This document shows positions 49,999 through 59,448 of a stretch of 64,000 nucleotides of DNA, piece by piece. How positions within the stretch are numbered: position 1 is the first letter of the stretch; every line of letters begins with the position of its first letter. The DNA is from Brevundimonas goettingensis (GTDB taxonomy: Bacteria > Pseudomonadota > Alphaproteobacteria > Caulobacterales > Caulobacteraceae). The stretch spans positions 3,457,001-3,521,000 of the forward strand of contig NZ_CP062222.1 in the NCBI RefSeq assembly GCF_017487405.1, written 5' to 3'. A program made the translations under genes and the position numbers. Under the pieces are notes generated by a model. The model was given only the letters and a program-made list of their open reading frames with translations. It searched no databases and had not been told where the DNA came from.

Positions 49999-51750
49999 TC
50001 AGGAGGGCTGGGCTTCGGTCGCGGCCTCGGCCTGCGCCGCCTCCTCGCGCGCCTTCGCCTCGGCCATGACGGCCGGCTGGCGTTTGGCGACATAGAAGGC
50101 GAGCAGGATGGCGAAGATCCCGATCGCCGCCGAATAGAGGAAGAAGGTGAAATAGCCCGCGCCCAGACCCTGGACGCTGACCCCGCTCTTGGCCGCCCCG
50201 GCGACCAGCGAGCCTTCCGGCAGCTTATTGAACATCGGCTTGAACAGGCTGAGCGGCCCGCCCGCGTCTGCCGCCCGGGCCGAAGCCTCGATGATCTTGC
50301 CCGACTGGGAGGCGATGATCTTGCCGGGCAGGGCGTAGAGCGAGCTGAACAGGGCGTACTGGGTCGCGGTGAAGCCGATCGAGGTCAGGCTGGACATGTA
50401 TGCGATCAGGGCCGTGCCCGCGTAGCCGGTGGCGACATTGTCAACCCCGATGGCCACGAACAGGGCGCCGAGATCATGCCCTTGGGTCGCCAGCCAGCCG
50501 AAGACGAGGTTCGATACCGGGCTCATGAAGGCGCCGATGACCATCGTGCGGATCAGGCCCAGCTTGGCCACCGACCAGCCGCCGACGAAGACGCCGAGCG
50601 ACAGCATGACCACCCCGAACACCTTCCGAACCTCGGCGATCTCGATCTTGGTGAAGCCCAGGTCCTGATAGAAGGGGTTCATCATGTTCAGCACGAAGTC
50701 GGCCAGGCGATAGAGGCAGATCAGGGCCAGGATCGGCAGGGCCAGTTTGGCGAAGCGCACGAAGAAGTCGGCGAGCGGCTGGCCGAACGAGCCGGCCAGA
50801 TAGGCGCCGGGACGGGTCTTCACCCCCGGAATGGGCCAGCAGGCCACGGCCATCATCACGAAACCGCCGATGACATAGGCGAACTGGGTCAGGACGCCCG
50901 TTGCGGTATTGTCCTCCAGCCCCCCCTTGATCGTCTCGGCCCCCGCGCCCATCACGCCGCCGAAGGCCCAGAGCAGGGCGTCGGGCTTGTCCGTCAGGCC
51001 CGTGCCGATGATCAGGGCGGCGATGAAGATCAGGGCCAGTCTCACGATCCATTCGACGACCTGCAGCACGGGCCGGGCGGGAATGTCGCCGACCGGGATT
51101 TCGCGGATGCTGTGGGTCTTCTCGCGCGGGGCCAGCAGGACACCGACCACGCCGATGGCCATCAGCGCCGCCATGACGGCGTAGGAGAAGTTCCAGTTGT
51201 AGAGCTCGGCCAGGACCAGGGGCGCGGCGCCCGCCACGATGACGGCGACCCGGTAGCCCAGCTGGTAGGCGGCGGCCATGGCGCCCTGACGGGCGTCGTC
51301 CGAGACTTCGATCCGCCAAGCGTCGATGGCGATGTCCTGGGTCGCGCCGAAGAAGCCGACCATCAGGGCGAACAGGGCGACGCCGACCAGATTGGTCTGG
51401 GGGTTCTGGCCCGCCAGCATCCACAGGCCGAGCACGATCATGGCCTGGGTGGCCAGCATCCACGACCGCCGATGGCCCAGCCATTTGGTCAGGAAGGGAA
51501 GGTTAGTCCGGTCCAGCAACGGGGCCCAGACGAATTTCAGCGCATAGGTCAGGGTGGCCAGGCCGAAGAAGGTGATCAGCTCCAGCGTCACCCCCGAATC
51601 CCGCAGCCAGGCGGTCAGGGTGTCATAGATCAGAAGGTTCGGCAGGCCGGCCGAAAAGCCCAGCAGCAGTTGGGCCATGACGCGTCGCTCGCCATAGACG
51701 GCCAGGCCGCCGAAGCGGCCGGCGGGCTTGGTGGTCACGGCGTCGGTCAT
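49999..51750 (-). CDS. AmpG-like MFS permease for muropeptides
   Basis: The protein has 583 residues with 12 to 14 hydrophobic helices. The opening LLGFSAGLPNLLIYDTLTAWLRDSGV and the conserved KFVWAPLLDR near residue 72, followed by GFFGATQDIAIDAWRIE (about 132-148), are typical of AmpG, the inner-membrane importer of anhydro-muropeptides for cell-wall recycling. A large loop around 280-300 and a Glu/Ala-rich C-terminal tail make it longer than E. coli AmpG (491). It lies in the opposite direction to maeB. Confidence 0.87.
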   Translation of the reverse strand: MTDAVTTKPAGRFGGLAVYGERRVMAQLLLGFSAGLPNLLIYDTLTAWLRDSGVTLELITFFGLATLTYALKFVWAPLLDRTNLPFLTKWLGHRRSWMLATQAMIVLGLWMLAGQNPQTNLVGVALFALMVGFFGATQDIAIDAWRIEVSDDARQGAMAAAYQLGYRVAVIVAGAAPLVLAELYNWNFSYAVMAALMAIGVVGVLLAPREKTHSIREIPVGDIPARPVLQVVEWIVRLALIFIAALIIGTGLTDKPDALLWAFGGVMGAGAETIKGGLEDNTATGVLTQFAYVIGGFVMMAVACWPIPGVKTRPGAYLAGSFGQPLADFFVRFAKLALPILALICLYRLADFVLNMMNPFYQDLGFTKIEIAEVRKVFGVVMLSLGVFVGGWSVAKLGLIRTMVIGAFMSPVSNLVFGWLATQGHDLGALFVAIGVDNVATGYAGTALIAYMSSLTSIGFTATQYALFSSLYALPGKIIASQSGKIIEASARAADAGGPLSLFKPMFNKLPEGSLVAGAAKSGVSVQGLGAGYFTFFLYSAAIGIFAILLAFYVAKRQPAVMAEAKAREEAAQAEAATEAQPS

Positions 51751-51781
51751 TGGAAAACTCCGGGGGCGACGCCCCCCGGCG

Positions 51782-53359
51782 TCAGACCGCGACCTTGAAG
51801 CGGTTGTCGCGGTTCGTCCAGCGGGTCAGGGCGGCGCGCAGGGCGTCGGGCTCCAGCGGCTTGACCAGATGGTCGTCCATCCCGGCTTCAAGACAGGCCT
51901 TTCGGTCCTCGGCGAAGGCGTTGGCGGTCAGGGCGACGATCGGGGTCTTGTCCCCGGCCGCGCGGATGGCCCGCGTCGCCGCCGGTCCGTCCATCCCCGG
52001 CATGCGCATGTCCATGAAGACCATGTCGTAGCGGGCGCGCTTCATGGCGGCGACGGCCTCGGTGCCGGTGGCGGCGGTCTCGACCACACAGCCCTCGCGG
52101 CGCAGCAGGGTCTTGGCCAAAAGGGCGCCGACCGGATTGTCCTCGGCCAGAAGGACGCGGATGCCGGCGAAACGGACGGGCACGACGCGGTCGTCCTCGG
52201 CCGGGGCCTTGCGCGGGGCGGCGTCATTGACGGGTTCGGCGGCCTGGACCGCGGCCAGAACCCGCTCGGCCAGGGAGGCGCGGCGCAGGGGCTTGATCAG
52301 ATAGCCGTTGAAGCCGATGGCGCGGTAGCGGGCGATCAGCTCACGCTCCGAGGGTTTGAGCAGGATCACGCCGCGGCCCGAGGCGGGCAGGGGGGCGACG
52401 GCGCCCGGACCGAATTCCTTCACCGCCCCGGCATGGTCGACCAGGACGATGGCGGCATCGTCGCTGGCCTCGCCGCCGCTGGCGACGATCTGGTCGGTGG
52501 CGGCCTTGGCCACGAAGGGGTCGGGCGAGCGAACCGCGACTGTGATGCCGGTCAGGGGTTTGGGGCGCGGCGCGGCGCCCGCAACCGCGTCGAACGCCGC
52601 TTCGAAGCGGAAACGCGATCCCGTGGACATGTCCGAGTTGTCCTGACGCGGCCGGTCGGTGACGACGACGGTGCCGCCCATGGCCCCGGCCAGACGGCGG
52701 ACCACGGCCAGACCCAGGCCCGCGCCGCCGAAGCGGGTGGCGTCCGAGGCGTCGACGTGGCCGAACTCCTCGAAGATGCGTTCACGGGCCTCGGGCGGGA
52801 CGCCGGGGCCGGTGTCGTCGACGATGAAGGCCAGGCGCGGCCGGGCGCGGCTGCCGCCGATCCGCTCGACGGCGATGCGGACGCCGCCCGCATCGGTGAA
52901 TTTGACCGCATTGCCCGCGAGATTGAACAGCACCTGCCGCAGCCGGCCCTCGTCGGCCATGATGTCGGACACGTCGCCCGAAACCGACCAGACGATCTCC
53001 AGCCCCTTGTCGTGGGCGCGGGGGCTGAGCAGTTCGGCGACGCCGCGCACCAGGGCCTCGACCTCGACCGGGGCCGGGTCGAACTCCAGCCGCCCGGCCT
53101 CGAGCCGCGCATAGTCCAGAAGATCGTTGACCAGACCCAGAAGATGTTCGGCCGACGACTGGGCCGCCTCGGCATAGGCGCGCTGGGCGCCGTCCAGACG
53201 GGTGCGGGTCAACAGGCCCAGCATCCCGATCACCCCGTTCAGGGGCGTGCGCATCTCATGGCTCATCAGCCGCAGGAACTGGTCGCTGCCGTCGATGGAC
53301 GGCTCCGCCGGAGCCGGAACCGTAGAATTCAGGTCAGTGGTCTTCGCCCTTCGGGCCAT
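51782..53359 (-). CDS. shkA: Hybrid histidine kinase with two receiver-like domains, ShkA-like
   Basis: The protein has 525 residues from ATG 53359. A short N-terminus without membrane segments leads to the DHp domain (His34 in MSHEMRTPLNG), the ATPase domain (N box Asn150, DTGPGVPP, FGGAGLGLAVVRRL), a degenerate receiver (about 268-372, keeping the Lys of GYLIKPL but with RSPD instead of an acidic pair), and a full receiver (about 398-520; acceptor Asp450, Lys500). The linker carries DDR at 389-391. In Caulobacter ShkA, a DDR motif in this linker is reported to bind c-di-GMP and relieve autoinhibition, then ShkA signals through ShpA to TacA for stalk genes. Confidence 0.82.
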   Translation of the reverse strand: MARRAKTTDLNSTVPAPAEPSIDGSDQFLRLMSHEMRTPLNGVIGMLGLLTRTRLDGAQRAYAEAAQSSAEHLLGLVNDLLDYARLEAGRLEFDPAPVEVEALVRGVAELLSPRAHDKGLEIVWSVSGDVSDIMADEGRLRQVLFNLAGNAVKFTDAGGVRIAVERIGGSRARPRLAFIVDDTGPGVPPEARERIFEEFGHVDASDATRFGGAGLGLAVVRRLAGAMGGTVVVTDRPRQDNSDMSTGSRFRFEAAFDAVAGAAPRPKPLTGITVAVRSPDPFVAKAATDQIVASGGEASDDAAIVLVDHAGAVKEFGPGAVAPLPASGRGVILLKPSERELIARYRAIGFNGYLIKPLRRASLAERVLAAVQAAEPVNDAAPRKAPAEDDRVVPVRFAGIRVLLAEDNPVGALLAKTLLRREGCVVETAATGTEAVAAMKRARYDMVFMDMRMPGMDGPAATRAIRAAGDKTPIVALTANAFAEDRKACLEAGMDDHLVKPLEPDALRAALTRWTNRDNRFKVAV

Positions 53360-53410
53360 GGTCGATTCCGTGGATCGCCTTCCGTGACCCCCATCCTGCA
53401 CCACCAAGGG

Positions 53411-53425
53411 TTAAGGGCGGTTCAA
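53411..53425. promoter_or_regulatory. CtrA-like site upstream of the ShkA-like gene
   Basis: TTAA-N7-TCAA matches the CtrA full-site consensus at 7 of 8 positions, 52 bases upstream of the start codon. Confidence 0.3.
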
Positions 53426-53457
53426 GCGCCCGCACGGAATATCGCGTGCTGGAGAGA

Positions 53458-54015
53458 TCAGTCGACGGCGCAGGTTTCGGCTTCGATCGCCTCGGCGTAG
53501 GGGCTGTCGAAACATTTCGACAGCCGGCCCAAGGCACGGGCGTTGATGGCGTTGCGTCCGCCCGGCGCCGCTTTCAGCGTTGTCAGCGAAGCCTCCAGCA
53601 CCTCGCGACGTTTGCTCAGAAAGCCCCAGACGCCCCGGACATAGGTGTTCCAGTCGAACTGGTCCTCCGACGGCTCGACCGGGGCGATGGAGGCGGCGGC
53701 AAGGGGAATGGCCTCCGCCTCACGACCTGCGCGGGCAAGGCTCAGGGCCATATGCCACCGGACCACGACATACTGGCGGTCGGACAGGATCGGGCCATGG
53801 ACCAGATAGTCCTGATCCACCTCGGCCGAGGCCGCGTGGCAACCGGCCATGGACAGATTCCAGGCCGTGGACCGCAGGGTCGAACGATACTGGTCGAACT
53901 GCTCGAAGGTCAGGGCCCGGTTGGCGACGCGGTCCGCCTCGGACAGGGAACAATCGGCGGGGGCGGTGAGCGGCGGCGTCGATTGCAGAACGAGGGCGAC
54001 GAGCAGGGTGACCAT
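53458..54015 (-). CDS. Predicted secreted protein of unknown function
   Basis: The protein has 185 residues. A short N-terminal hydrophobic run (MVTLLVALVLQSTPPLTAPAD) should be a cleavable signal peptide with a probable cut after residues 18-20. The rest appears helical, with four Cys in the mature part (CSLS, GCHA, KCFD, TCAVD) that could form two disulfides. The pattern of paired helices resembles a TPR-like repeat, but I cannot assign a family. It stands between the ShkA-like gene and the AspH-like gene, without overlaps. Confidence 0.7.
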   Translation of the reverse strand: MVTLLVALVLQSTPPLTAPADCSLSEADRVANRALTFEQFDQYRSTLRSTAWNLSMAGCHAASAEVDQDYLVHGPILSDRQYVVVRWHMALSLARAGREAEAIPLAAASIAPVEPSEDQFDWNTYVRGVWGFLSKRREVLEASLTTLKAAPGGRNAINARALGRLSKCFDSPYAEAIEAETCAVD

Positions 54016-54097
54016 GAGCGACCTTTGGCGAAAGGCCAGCTTTGCTCACAACCTTGAGCGGTTCAAGCTCTGGCGCCGACGCCTAACTCAAGGGCGC

Positions 54098-55330
54098 CTA
54101 TTCCCAGGACTGGGTGCGCGGGGAGAAGGCGTCCAGGGTTTCAAGCAGGGTGGCGACCAGATGGCGCTCCTCCTCGCTGAGTTCGGGCCGCCAGATGTCG
54201 AAGATCAGCACCACCCGGGTGCGGTCGCTCTGGTTGACGGCCTCATGTTCGATGGTGTCGTCGAAGGCCCAGAGCCTGCCCTTCTCCCACGACCGGACCT
54301 CGTTGCCGACGCGGAAGCGGCAGTTCGGCGGCACGATCAGCGGCAGGTGGCAGGTCAGGCGGGTGTTGACGAAGCCGGTGTGCGGCTTGATGTGAGCCCC
54401 GGCCTTCAGCTGCGAGAACATCACCTGGGGCGACCGGGCGCGAATGCGGCACAGGGGGGCGTCTTTCAGGGCCTCCATGGTGCGCCGGCACAGCGCCGCA
54501 TTGGGCGTCGCGGCGCCGTCCTTCCACAGGAAGCAGCTGCTCCAGTCCAGGCTGTCGATCAGCGGATAGTCGGGCTGGCTCGGCAGATCCGGATGGCTGT
54601 TCAGATAGGGTGCGAAACCGGCGTCGTCGGCGAGGAGGGCGGTCAGCTCCCCGGCGATGGCGTCGGTCGCGGCCTCGACCGCATCGGCCCAGGGCAGCAT
54701 CGACCGGGGATAGAACTGCCAGTTGGGCAGGTCCGGATAGAAGAAGGCGCGCGGCTGGGGGGTATAGAGGCGTCGCTTGCCGGTCAGCAGGTCCAGAGCG
54801 TGGGTGAAGCGGGGGTCCGAGGTCCCGCCGGAATAGCCGGCGCGGTCCAGTTCGGTCTGCAGTTCGCCCAGCATATTGGCGGCCAGCCGCTGGCGGATGG
54901 TTCGGGCCCGGGTCACCCCCTCAGCCAGGTCGGGCGCCAGACCGGAGGCAGGACGGGCCGCCCGTTCGGCGCCGATATCGACCACGGCGCCGTAATAGAG
55001 GTTGGCCTCGCGGCGGGCGCCGAGGGCCCAGAGCAGATCGGCCTTGATCAGAACCGCCCGCATCTCGCGGTGGTCGAGCGCCAGAGCCCGGTCGACGGCG
55101 GAGGTGGCGGCGGCCGTATCGCCCAACCGGTGGCAGGCTGCGGCCAGCAGGCCCAGGGCTGCGGCTTCGGCAGACGCGGAGATGCGAAGGGGTCCGGTGG
55201 TAAGATCCTCCAGACGCTTTCGCGCCTCGGTCCAGCGCGCGGCGTGCAGATCCGCCTCGGCGGCGGCGAGGCTGTCCGGGACGGACAGGCCCGCGGGGGA
55301 GATCGGGGACGGGGAGGGCGTCAGGGTCAT
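54098..55330 (-). CDS. Aspartyl/asparaginyl beta-hydroxylase-like dioxygenase with TPR-like N-terminus
   Basis: The protein has 410 residues. The first 130 are helical and TPR-like (LLAAACHRLGDTAAATSAV, ADLLWALGARREANLYY). The C-terminal domain (about 200-390) matches the Fe(II)/2-oxoglutarate AspH family: AHIKPHTGFVNTRLTCHLPL (first His ligand and the Arg that follows), a conserved RVGNEVRSWEKG, and FDDTIEHEAVNQSDRTRVVLIFDIW (second His ligand and the oxoglutarate Arg). The AspH family hydroxylates Asp or Asn in peptides, or lipid A in LpxO. The substrate here is unknown. Confidence 0.87.
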   Translation of the reverse strand: MTLTPSPSPISPAGLSVPDSLAAAEADLHAARWTEARKRLEDLTTGPLRISASAEAAALGLLAAACHRLGDTAAATSAVDRALALDHREMRAVLIKADLLWALGARREANLYYGAVVDIGAERAARPASGLAPDLAEGVTRARTIRQRLAANMLGELQTELDRAGYSGGTSDPRFTHALDLLTGKRRLYTPQPRAFFYPDLPNWQFYPRSMLPWADAVEAATDAIAGELTALLADDAGFAPYLNSHPDLPSQPDYPLIDSLDWSSCFLWKDGAATPNAALCRRTMEALKDAPLCRIRARSPQVMFSQLKAGAHIKPHTGFVNTRLTCHLPLIVPPNCRFRVGNEVRSWEKGRLWAFDDTIEHEAVNQSDRTRVVLIFDIWRPELSEEERHLVATLLETLDAFSPRTQSWE

Positions 55331-55485
55331 TCCGCCTTCCTAGTCTCTCGAACGCCGCCCCTCAATCTGCCTGCCGCGCTCTACCGCTTCGCGATCCCGG
55401 CTCGCGAAGGGCCGGACTCTCTCGTCAGCCAGACAACCCTGCAGGCCGGAGGGCCATCTGGCGGGAAGGCTCCCGGGCGGGAAGG

Positions 55486-57096
55486 TTACCAGGCGGGCAG
55501 GCTGGGGCGCGCGTCGGACAGGCCGCCTTCGCGGCTCGCCCGCTGGCGGTCGAAATCCTCCTGTGCGCCCATTGCGGTGCGGCGATAGATCAGGGCCTCC
55601 GCGATATGGCGGCGAAGGACCCCGGTCGAGCCTTCGAGGTCGGCGATGGTGCGCGCCAGCCTCAGCGTCCGGGTCCAGCCGCGCGCGGTCAGCCCCCCGG
55701 CCTCCCCGGCCCGCATCAACAGGGCGCGGCCGGCCTCGTCGGGGGTGGCGAAACGGTCGAGCACCTCGCCGGAGCAGCGGGCGTTGATCCCCTGATCCCG
55801 GGCCTGAACGGGGTCGAGCCCCAGTTCCGCGACCCGTTCGGCCTGCAGGGCGCGGGCCCCGGCGACGCGGGCGGCCGCTTCCGCCGTCCCTTCCGAAGGC
55901 GGCGGCAGGGCCATGTCGGCGGCCGTCACCGGCGGGGTCTCCACCGTCAGGTCGATCCGGTCGAACATCGGGCCGGAGATGCGGTTCTGATAGTCGCGCT
56001 GGCAGCGCGGGGCCTTGCCGCAGGCGCCCTTGCCAAAGCCGCCGACGCCGCAGCGGCAGGGGTTCATCGCCGCCACCAGCTGGAACCGGGCCGGATATTT
56101 CACATGGTGGTTGGCGCGGGCGACGACGATCTCGCCGGTCTCCAGCGGCTGCCGCAGGCTGTCGAGCGCCTGGGCCGAATATTCAGGCAGCTCGTCGAGA
56201 AACAGGACGCCGTTGTGGGCCAGTGACGCCTCGCCCGGCTTGGCCCGGAGTCCGCCGCCGGTCAGGGCCGCCATCGAGGCCGAGTGGTGGGGCGCCCGGA
56301 ACGGCCGTTCATGGGTCAGGGCGCCGCGCTCGATCATCCCGGCCACCGACCAGATGCGCGAGGTCTCCAGCAATTCCTGCGAGGTCAGGGGCGGCAAAAG
56401 CCCCGGCATCCGCGCCGCCATCATCGACTTGCCGGAGCCCGGCGGGCCGATGAACAGCAGGTTGTGGCCCCCCGCGGCAGCGACCTCCAGCGCCCGTTTG
56501 GCGCTCTCCTGCCCCTTGACCTCGCGCAGGTCCGGAACGCACGACCCGCCGACCACCGGCCCGCGCTCGGGCGCGCGCAGAACCTGGGTTCCCTTGAAGT
56601 GGTTGACCAGACCGATCAGGGAGCGGGGCGCCAGCAGGGCCACGTCTCCGGCCCAGGCCGCCTCGGGCCCGTTGGCCTCGGGGCAGATCAGACCCAGCCC
56701 CATGGCGTTGGCCGCCATGGCCGCCGACAGGCTGCCGCCCACCGCCGCAATCCGTCCGTCCAGCCCCAACTCCCCGATGGCGGCCCAGCCCTCGAGCGCA
56801 TCCGGCGCGATCACCCCCATGGAGGCCAGCAGGGCCAAAGCGATGGGCAGGTCGAAATGACTGCCCTCCTTGGGCAGGTCGGCGGGGGCCAGATTGGCGA
56901 TGATCCGACGCGAGGGCAGGGCCAGGCCGATGCCGGCGAAGGCGCCACGCACCCGCTCACGGCTCTCGGCGACCGCCTTGTCCGGCAGGCCGACGATGGC
57001 GAAGGAGCCCTCGCTGGCCCCGATCTGCTGCACCTGGACGTCGACGCGCCGCGCCTCCACCCCCTCGAACGCCACCGTCGCTACGCATGCAAGCAT
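55486..57096 (-). CDS. YifB/ComM-family Mg-chelatase-like AAA+ ATPase
   Basis: The protein has 536 residues. The N-terminal Lon-like domain (FAIVGLPDKAVAESRERVRGA, about 32-52) is followed by Walker A LFIGPPGSGKSMMAARMPGLL (about 213-233), Walker B GVLFLDELPEYSAQALDSLRQPLE (about 296-318) and a C-terminal Mg_chelatase_C domain with a Cys cluster (PCRCG...GACG...RCQRDY). In naturally competent bacteria, ComM is a hexameric helicase that extends branch migration during recombination. It stands alone with a 155-base gap upstream. Confidence 0.93.
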   Translation of the reverse strand: MLACVATVAFEGVEARRVDVQVQQIGASEGSFAIVGLPDKAVAESRERVRGAFAGIGLALPSRRIIANLAPADLPKEGSHFDLPIALALLASMGVIAPDALEGWAAIGELGLDGRIAAVGGSLSAAMAANAMGLGLICPEANGPEAAWAGDVALLAPRSLIGLVNHFKGTQVLRAPERGPVVGGSCVPDLREVKGQESAKRALEVAAAGGHNLLFIGPPGSGKSMMAARMPGLLPPLTSQELLETSRIWSVAGMIERGALTHERPFRAPHHSASMAALTGGGLRAKPGEASLAHNGVLFLDELPEYSAQALDSLRQPLETGEIVVARANHHVKYPARFQLVAAMNPCRCGVGGFGKGACGKAPRCQRDYQNRISGPMFDRIDLTVETPPVTAADMALPPPSEGTAEAAARVAGARALQAERVAELGLDPVQARDQGINARCSGEVLDRFATPDEAGRALLMRAGEAGGLTARGWTRTLRLARTIADLEGSTGVLRRHIAEALIYRRTAMGAQEDFDRQRASREGGLSDARPSLPAW

Positions 57097-57160
57097 GGCC
57101 GCCCTCCTGCTCCGGAAGAGAACGAACCATGAACCCTAACGGAATGCAACCCCGCGTGGT

Positions 57161-58105
57161 TTACGTCGCGCGTTTCGCCTCGATGACGTCCCACATCAGC
57201 GCCGTGGCGTCGATGCCGGTGAACCGCTTCAGCTGCTGCGCGCCGGTGGGGGAGGTGACGTTGATCTCGGTCAGATATTCGCCGATCACATCGATGCCGA
57301 CGAAGATCAGACCCCGTTCCTTCAGCGTCGGGCCGATGGCGGCGCAGAGCTCCAGATCGCGCGGGGTCAGCTCGACCGGCATGGCCGTGCCGCCGACATG
57401 CAGGTTGGAGCGCACCGCGCCCTCGGCGGGCACCCGGTTGATGGCCCCGACGGGCTCGCCGTCGATCAGCAGGATGCGCTTGTCGCCCTTGCTGACGGCG
57501 GGGATAAATTTCTGGATCACCAGCGGATCGCGTGACCCGGCGGCGTGGATCTCGATCAGGGCGTCGAGGTTGGGGTCGTCGGCGCGCAGCTTGACCACGC
57601 CCGAGCCGCCGTTGCCGTGCAGGGGCTTGAGCACCACGTCACCGTGCTTCTTGTGGAATTCGGTCAGGGCCACGGGATCGGAGGAGATCAGGGTCGGGGG
57701 CTGCAGGCCGGGGAAGGCCGTGACCATCAGCTTCTCTGGCGCCGAACGCACCTCGGCCGGGTCGTTGACGACCAGGGTCTTCGGATGGACCGTCTCCAGC
57801 ATATAGGTGGCGGTGACATAGGCCATGTCGAACGGCGGGTCCTGACGCATCAGGACGACGTCGATGTCATCGGCCAGATCCAGCTTGACCCAGTCGCCGA
57901 AGGTCACATGGCTGCCCGCGACATGCTGCAGGGCCACCGGTCGGGCGCGGCAATAGAGGCGACCTTCCTCCAGCGCCAGGGTGCGAAAGTCGTAAACCCA
58001 GATCGCGTGCCCCCGGTCCTGGGCCGTCATCATCATCAGCCAGGTCGTGTCGACCTCGATATCGACCCCTTCGACGGGGTCCATCTGGACGGCGACCTTG
58101 AGCAT
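57161..58105 (-). CDS. gshB: Glutathione synthetase
   Basis: GshB joins gamma-glutamylcysteine and glycine using ATP. The protein has 314 residues, the usual length, starting [19 protein letters not shown]. The ATP-grasp pattern includes [16 protein letters not shown] (about 154-169), [21 protein letters not shown] (about 195-215) and [15 protein letters not shown] (about 278-292). gshA is not present nearby. It is downstream of a SirB1-family gene on the same strand, 69 bases away. Confidence 0.96.
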   Translation of the reverse strand: MLKVAVQMDPVEGVDIEVDTTWLMMMTAQDRGHAIWVYDFRTLALEEGRLYCRARPVALQHVAGSHVTFGDWVKLDLADDIDVVLMRQDPPFDMAYVTATYMLETVHPKTLVVNDPAEVRSAPEKLMVTAFPGLQPPTLISSDPVALTEFHKKHGDVVLKPLHGNGGSGVVKLRADDPNLDALIEIHAAGSRDPLVIQKFIPAVSKGDKRILLIDGEPVGAINRVPAEGAVRSNLHVGGTAMPVELTPRDLELCAAIGPTLKERGLIFVGIDVIGEYLTEINVTSPTGAQQLKRFTGIDATALMWDVIEAKRAT

Positions 58106-58174
58106 GCTGGAGACCTTGCGCGGCTGGAAGCTTGGGTAATGGGCGGGGAGGCCCGCAGGCGCAAGGGCGGACCC

Positions 58175-58990
58175 CTAGTTCAGCCGCATCCTCAGCCGCT
58201 CGAAACTGGCGGGCTGGATAATGACTTCCTGTCCGCCCACGGTGCGGGCGCGGTGCAGGGCGTCCAGCGCGCCGTTCAGGGCGCCCTGTTTCTCGCGCGC
58301 CGAGGCGACGTCCAGCCAGGGGCGGTGGTCTTCGGGGTCGAGCAGGGCGCGGCGCATGGCCGAGCGTTCGGCGCCCTGATAGTCCTCGGCCTTGATGGCG
58401 CGGCTGAACAGGACGTTCTGCAGACGGATCAGGGCCTGACGGTCCGTGACGGGGGCCATCAGCAGGTCCAGCCGGTCGGCGATATGCGGCGTCAGCCCAG
58501 CCCTGAGCGCCCGACGGCTGAGCTCGGACGGCAGGACGATGCGGCCCTGGCTGAACGGATCCAGCGCCACCGGACCGGCCGGGGTCTCGACCCGCAGCAG
58601 GAAGTGGTTGGGAAAGTCGACGCCCTGCGCCACCAGCCCGGCGCGCTTGGCGGCGTCGAGGTAGAAGACAGCCAGGGCCGCCGACAGGCCGCGCCGGCGC
58701 TCGGCGACGTCGATGACATCGGTATTGGCCGGGTCGTCATAGTGGAGCAGGTCGCCGTTCAGCCTCAGGTCGGCGGCCATGGTCTCGGCCAGGGCGTCGT
58801 CGGGGCTCTCGCGGTCCATCCGCTCGCCCAGCCGCTCGGCGGCGTTGCGGGCCAGGGTGCGCACGGGATCGGGGTCGCGGAACGGATAGTCGTGGATGGC
58901 GCAGGCGATCGCGGCTTCCAGCAGGGGGAAGTCGTCGTCGTCGGCCCGACCGGCCTCGACCAGGATCGCTTCCGCTTCCTCGCGCGTCAC
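58175..58990 (-). CDS. SirB1-family transglutaminase-like protein with TPR tail
   Basis: The protein has 271 residues, apparently starting at GTG 58990. The family pattern of a transglutaminase-like N-terminal domain includes GLSAALAVFYLDAAKRAGL (about 98-116), ANHFLLR-like FPNHFLLRVETP (about 124-135) and LDPFSQGR (about 141-148). The catalytic Cys seen in active transglutaminases is replaced by Gly-Leu-Ser here. The C-terminus contains a TPR pair (AEDYQGAERSAMRRALLDPEDH...). Its role is unknown; the family is linked to SirB1 of Salmonella. Confidence 0.75.
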   Translation of the reverse strand: MTREEAEAILVEAGRADDDDFPLLEAAIACAIHDYPFRDPDPVRTLARNAAERLGERMDRESPDDALAETMAADLRLNGDLLHYDDPANTDVIDVAERRRGLSAALAVFYLDAAKRAGLVAQGVDFPNHFLLRVETPAGPVALDPFSQGRIVLPSELSRRALRAGLTPHIADRLDLLMAPVTDRQALIRLQNVLFSRAIKAEDYQGAERSAMRRALLDPEDHRPWLDVASAREKQGALNGALDALHRARTVGGQEVIIQPASFERLRMRLN

Positions 58991-59022
58991 TCTGACTCCC
59001 CAACCTGATTTCCGCGGGAATT

Positions 59023-59448
59023 TCAGTACCCGGGAAAACTTATGGCCGAAACATGGCGCGGAAATCGTCCGGGAGCCAGCGCCACCATATCGATTCTCAA
59101 TTCATGTCCGGCCAAGCTGGGTCGTCCGTGCAACACTGCCTTGCCCGCCGCGACCAGCCGCTGATGCTGTTCGGGGGTCAGGGCGGTCAGGGCGGCCTCC
59201 ATGGTGGCACGCCGTTTGACCTCGACCACGGCCAGCACCCGACCTCGCCGGGCGAGGATGTCGATCTCCCCGCCGCGCCCCTTCAGCCGGAAGCCGAGGA
59301 TCTGATAGCCCTTGAGCATCAGCCAGGCCGCCGCCGTCCATTCGGAGGCGTGCCCCTGCCGAAACGCCTTGCCGCCCAGCGCCTGCCGCCACGCCGCCTT
59401 GGGGCGGGCGGCCTGTTTTGGCGCCTTGAGCCGGGTGGGCGGCTTCAT
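59023..59448 (-). CDS. YraN-family (UPF0102) endonuclease-like protein
   Basis: The protein has 141 residues. The PD-(D/E)XK nuclease core is visible as LKGYQILGFRLKGRGGEIDILARR (Asp about 61-64) and VLAVVEVKRR (Glu-x-Lys, about 70-79), the usual arrangement of UPF0102. A basic N-terminal extension (MKPPTRLKAPKQAARPKA) is added. It overlaps rsmI as ATGA and is co-expressed with it, as in many bacteria. Its substrate is not established. Confidence 0.9.
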   Translation of the reverse strand: MKPPTRLKAPKQAARPKAAWRQALGGKAFRQGHASEWTAAAWLMLKGYQILGFRLKGRGGEIDILARRGRVLAVVEVKRRATMEAALTALTPEQHQRLVAAGKAVLHGRPSLAGHELRIDMVALAPGRFPRHVSAISFPGY

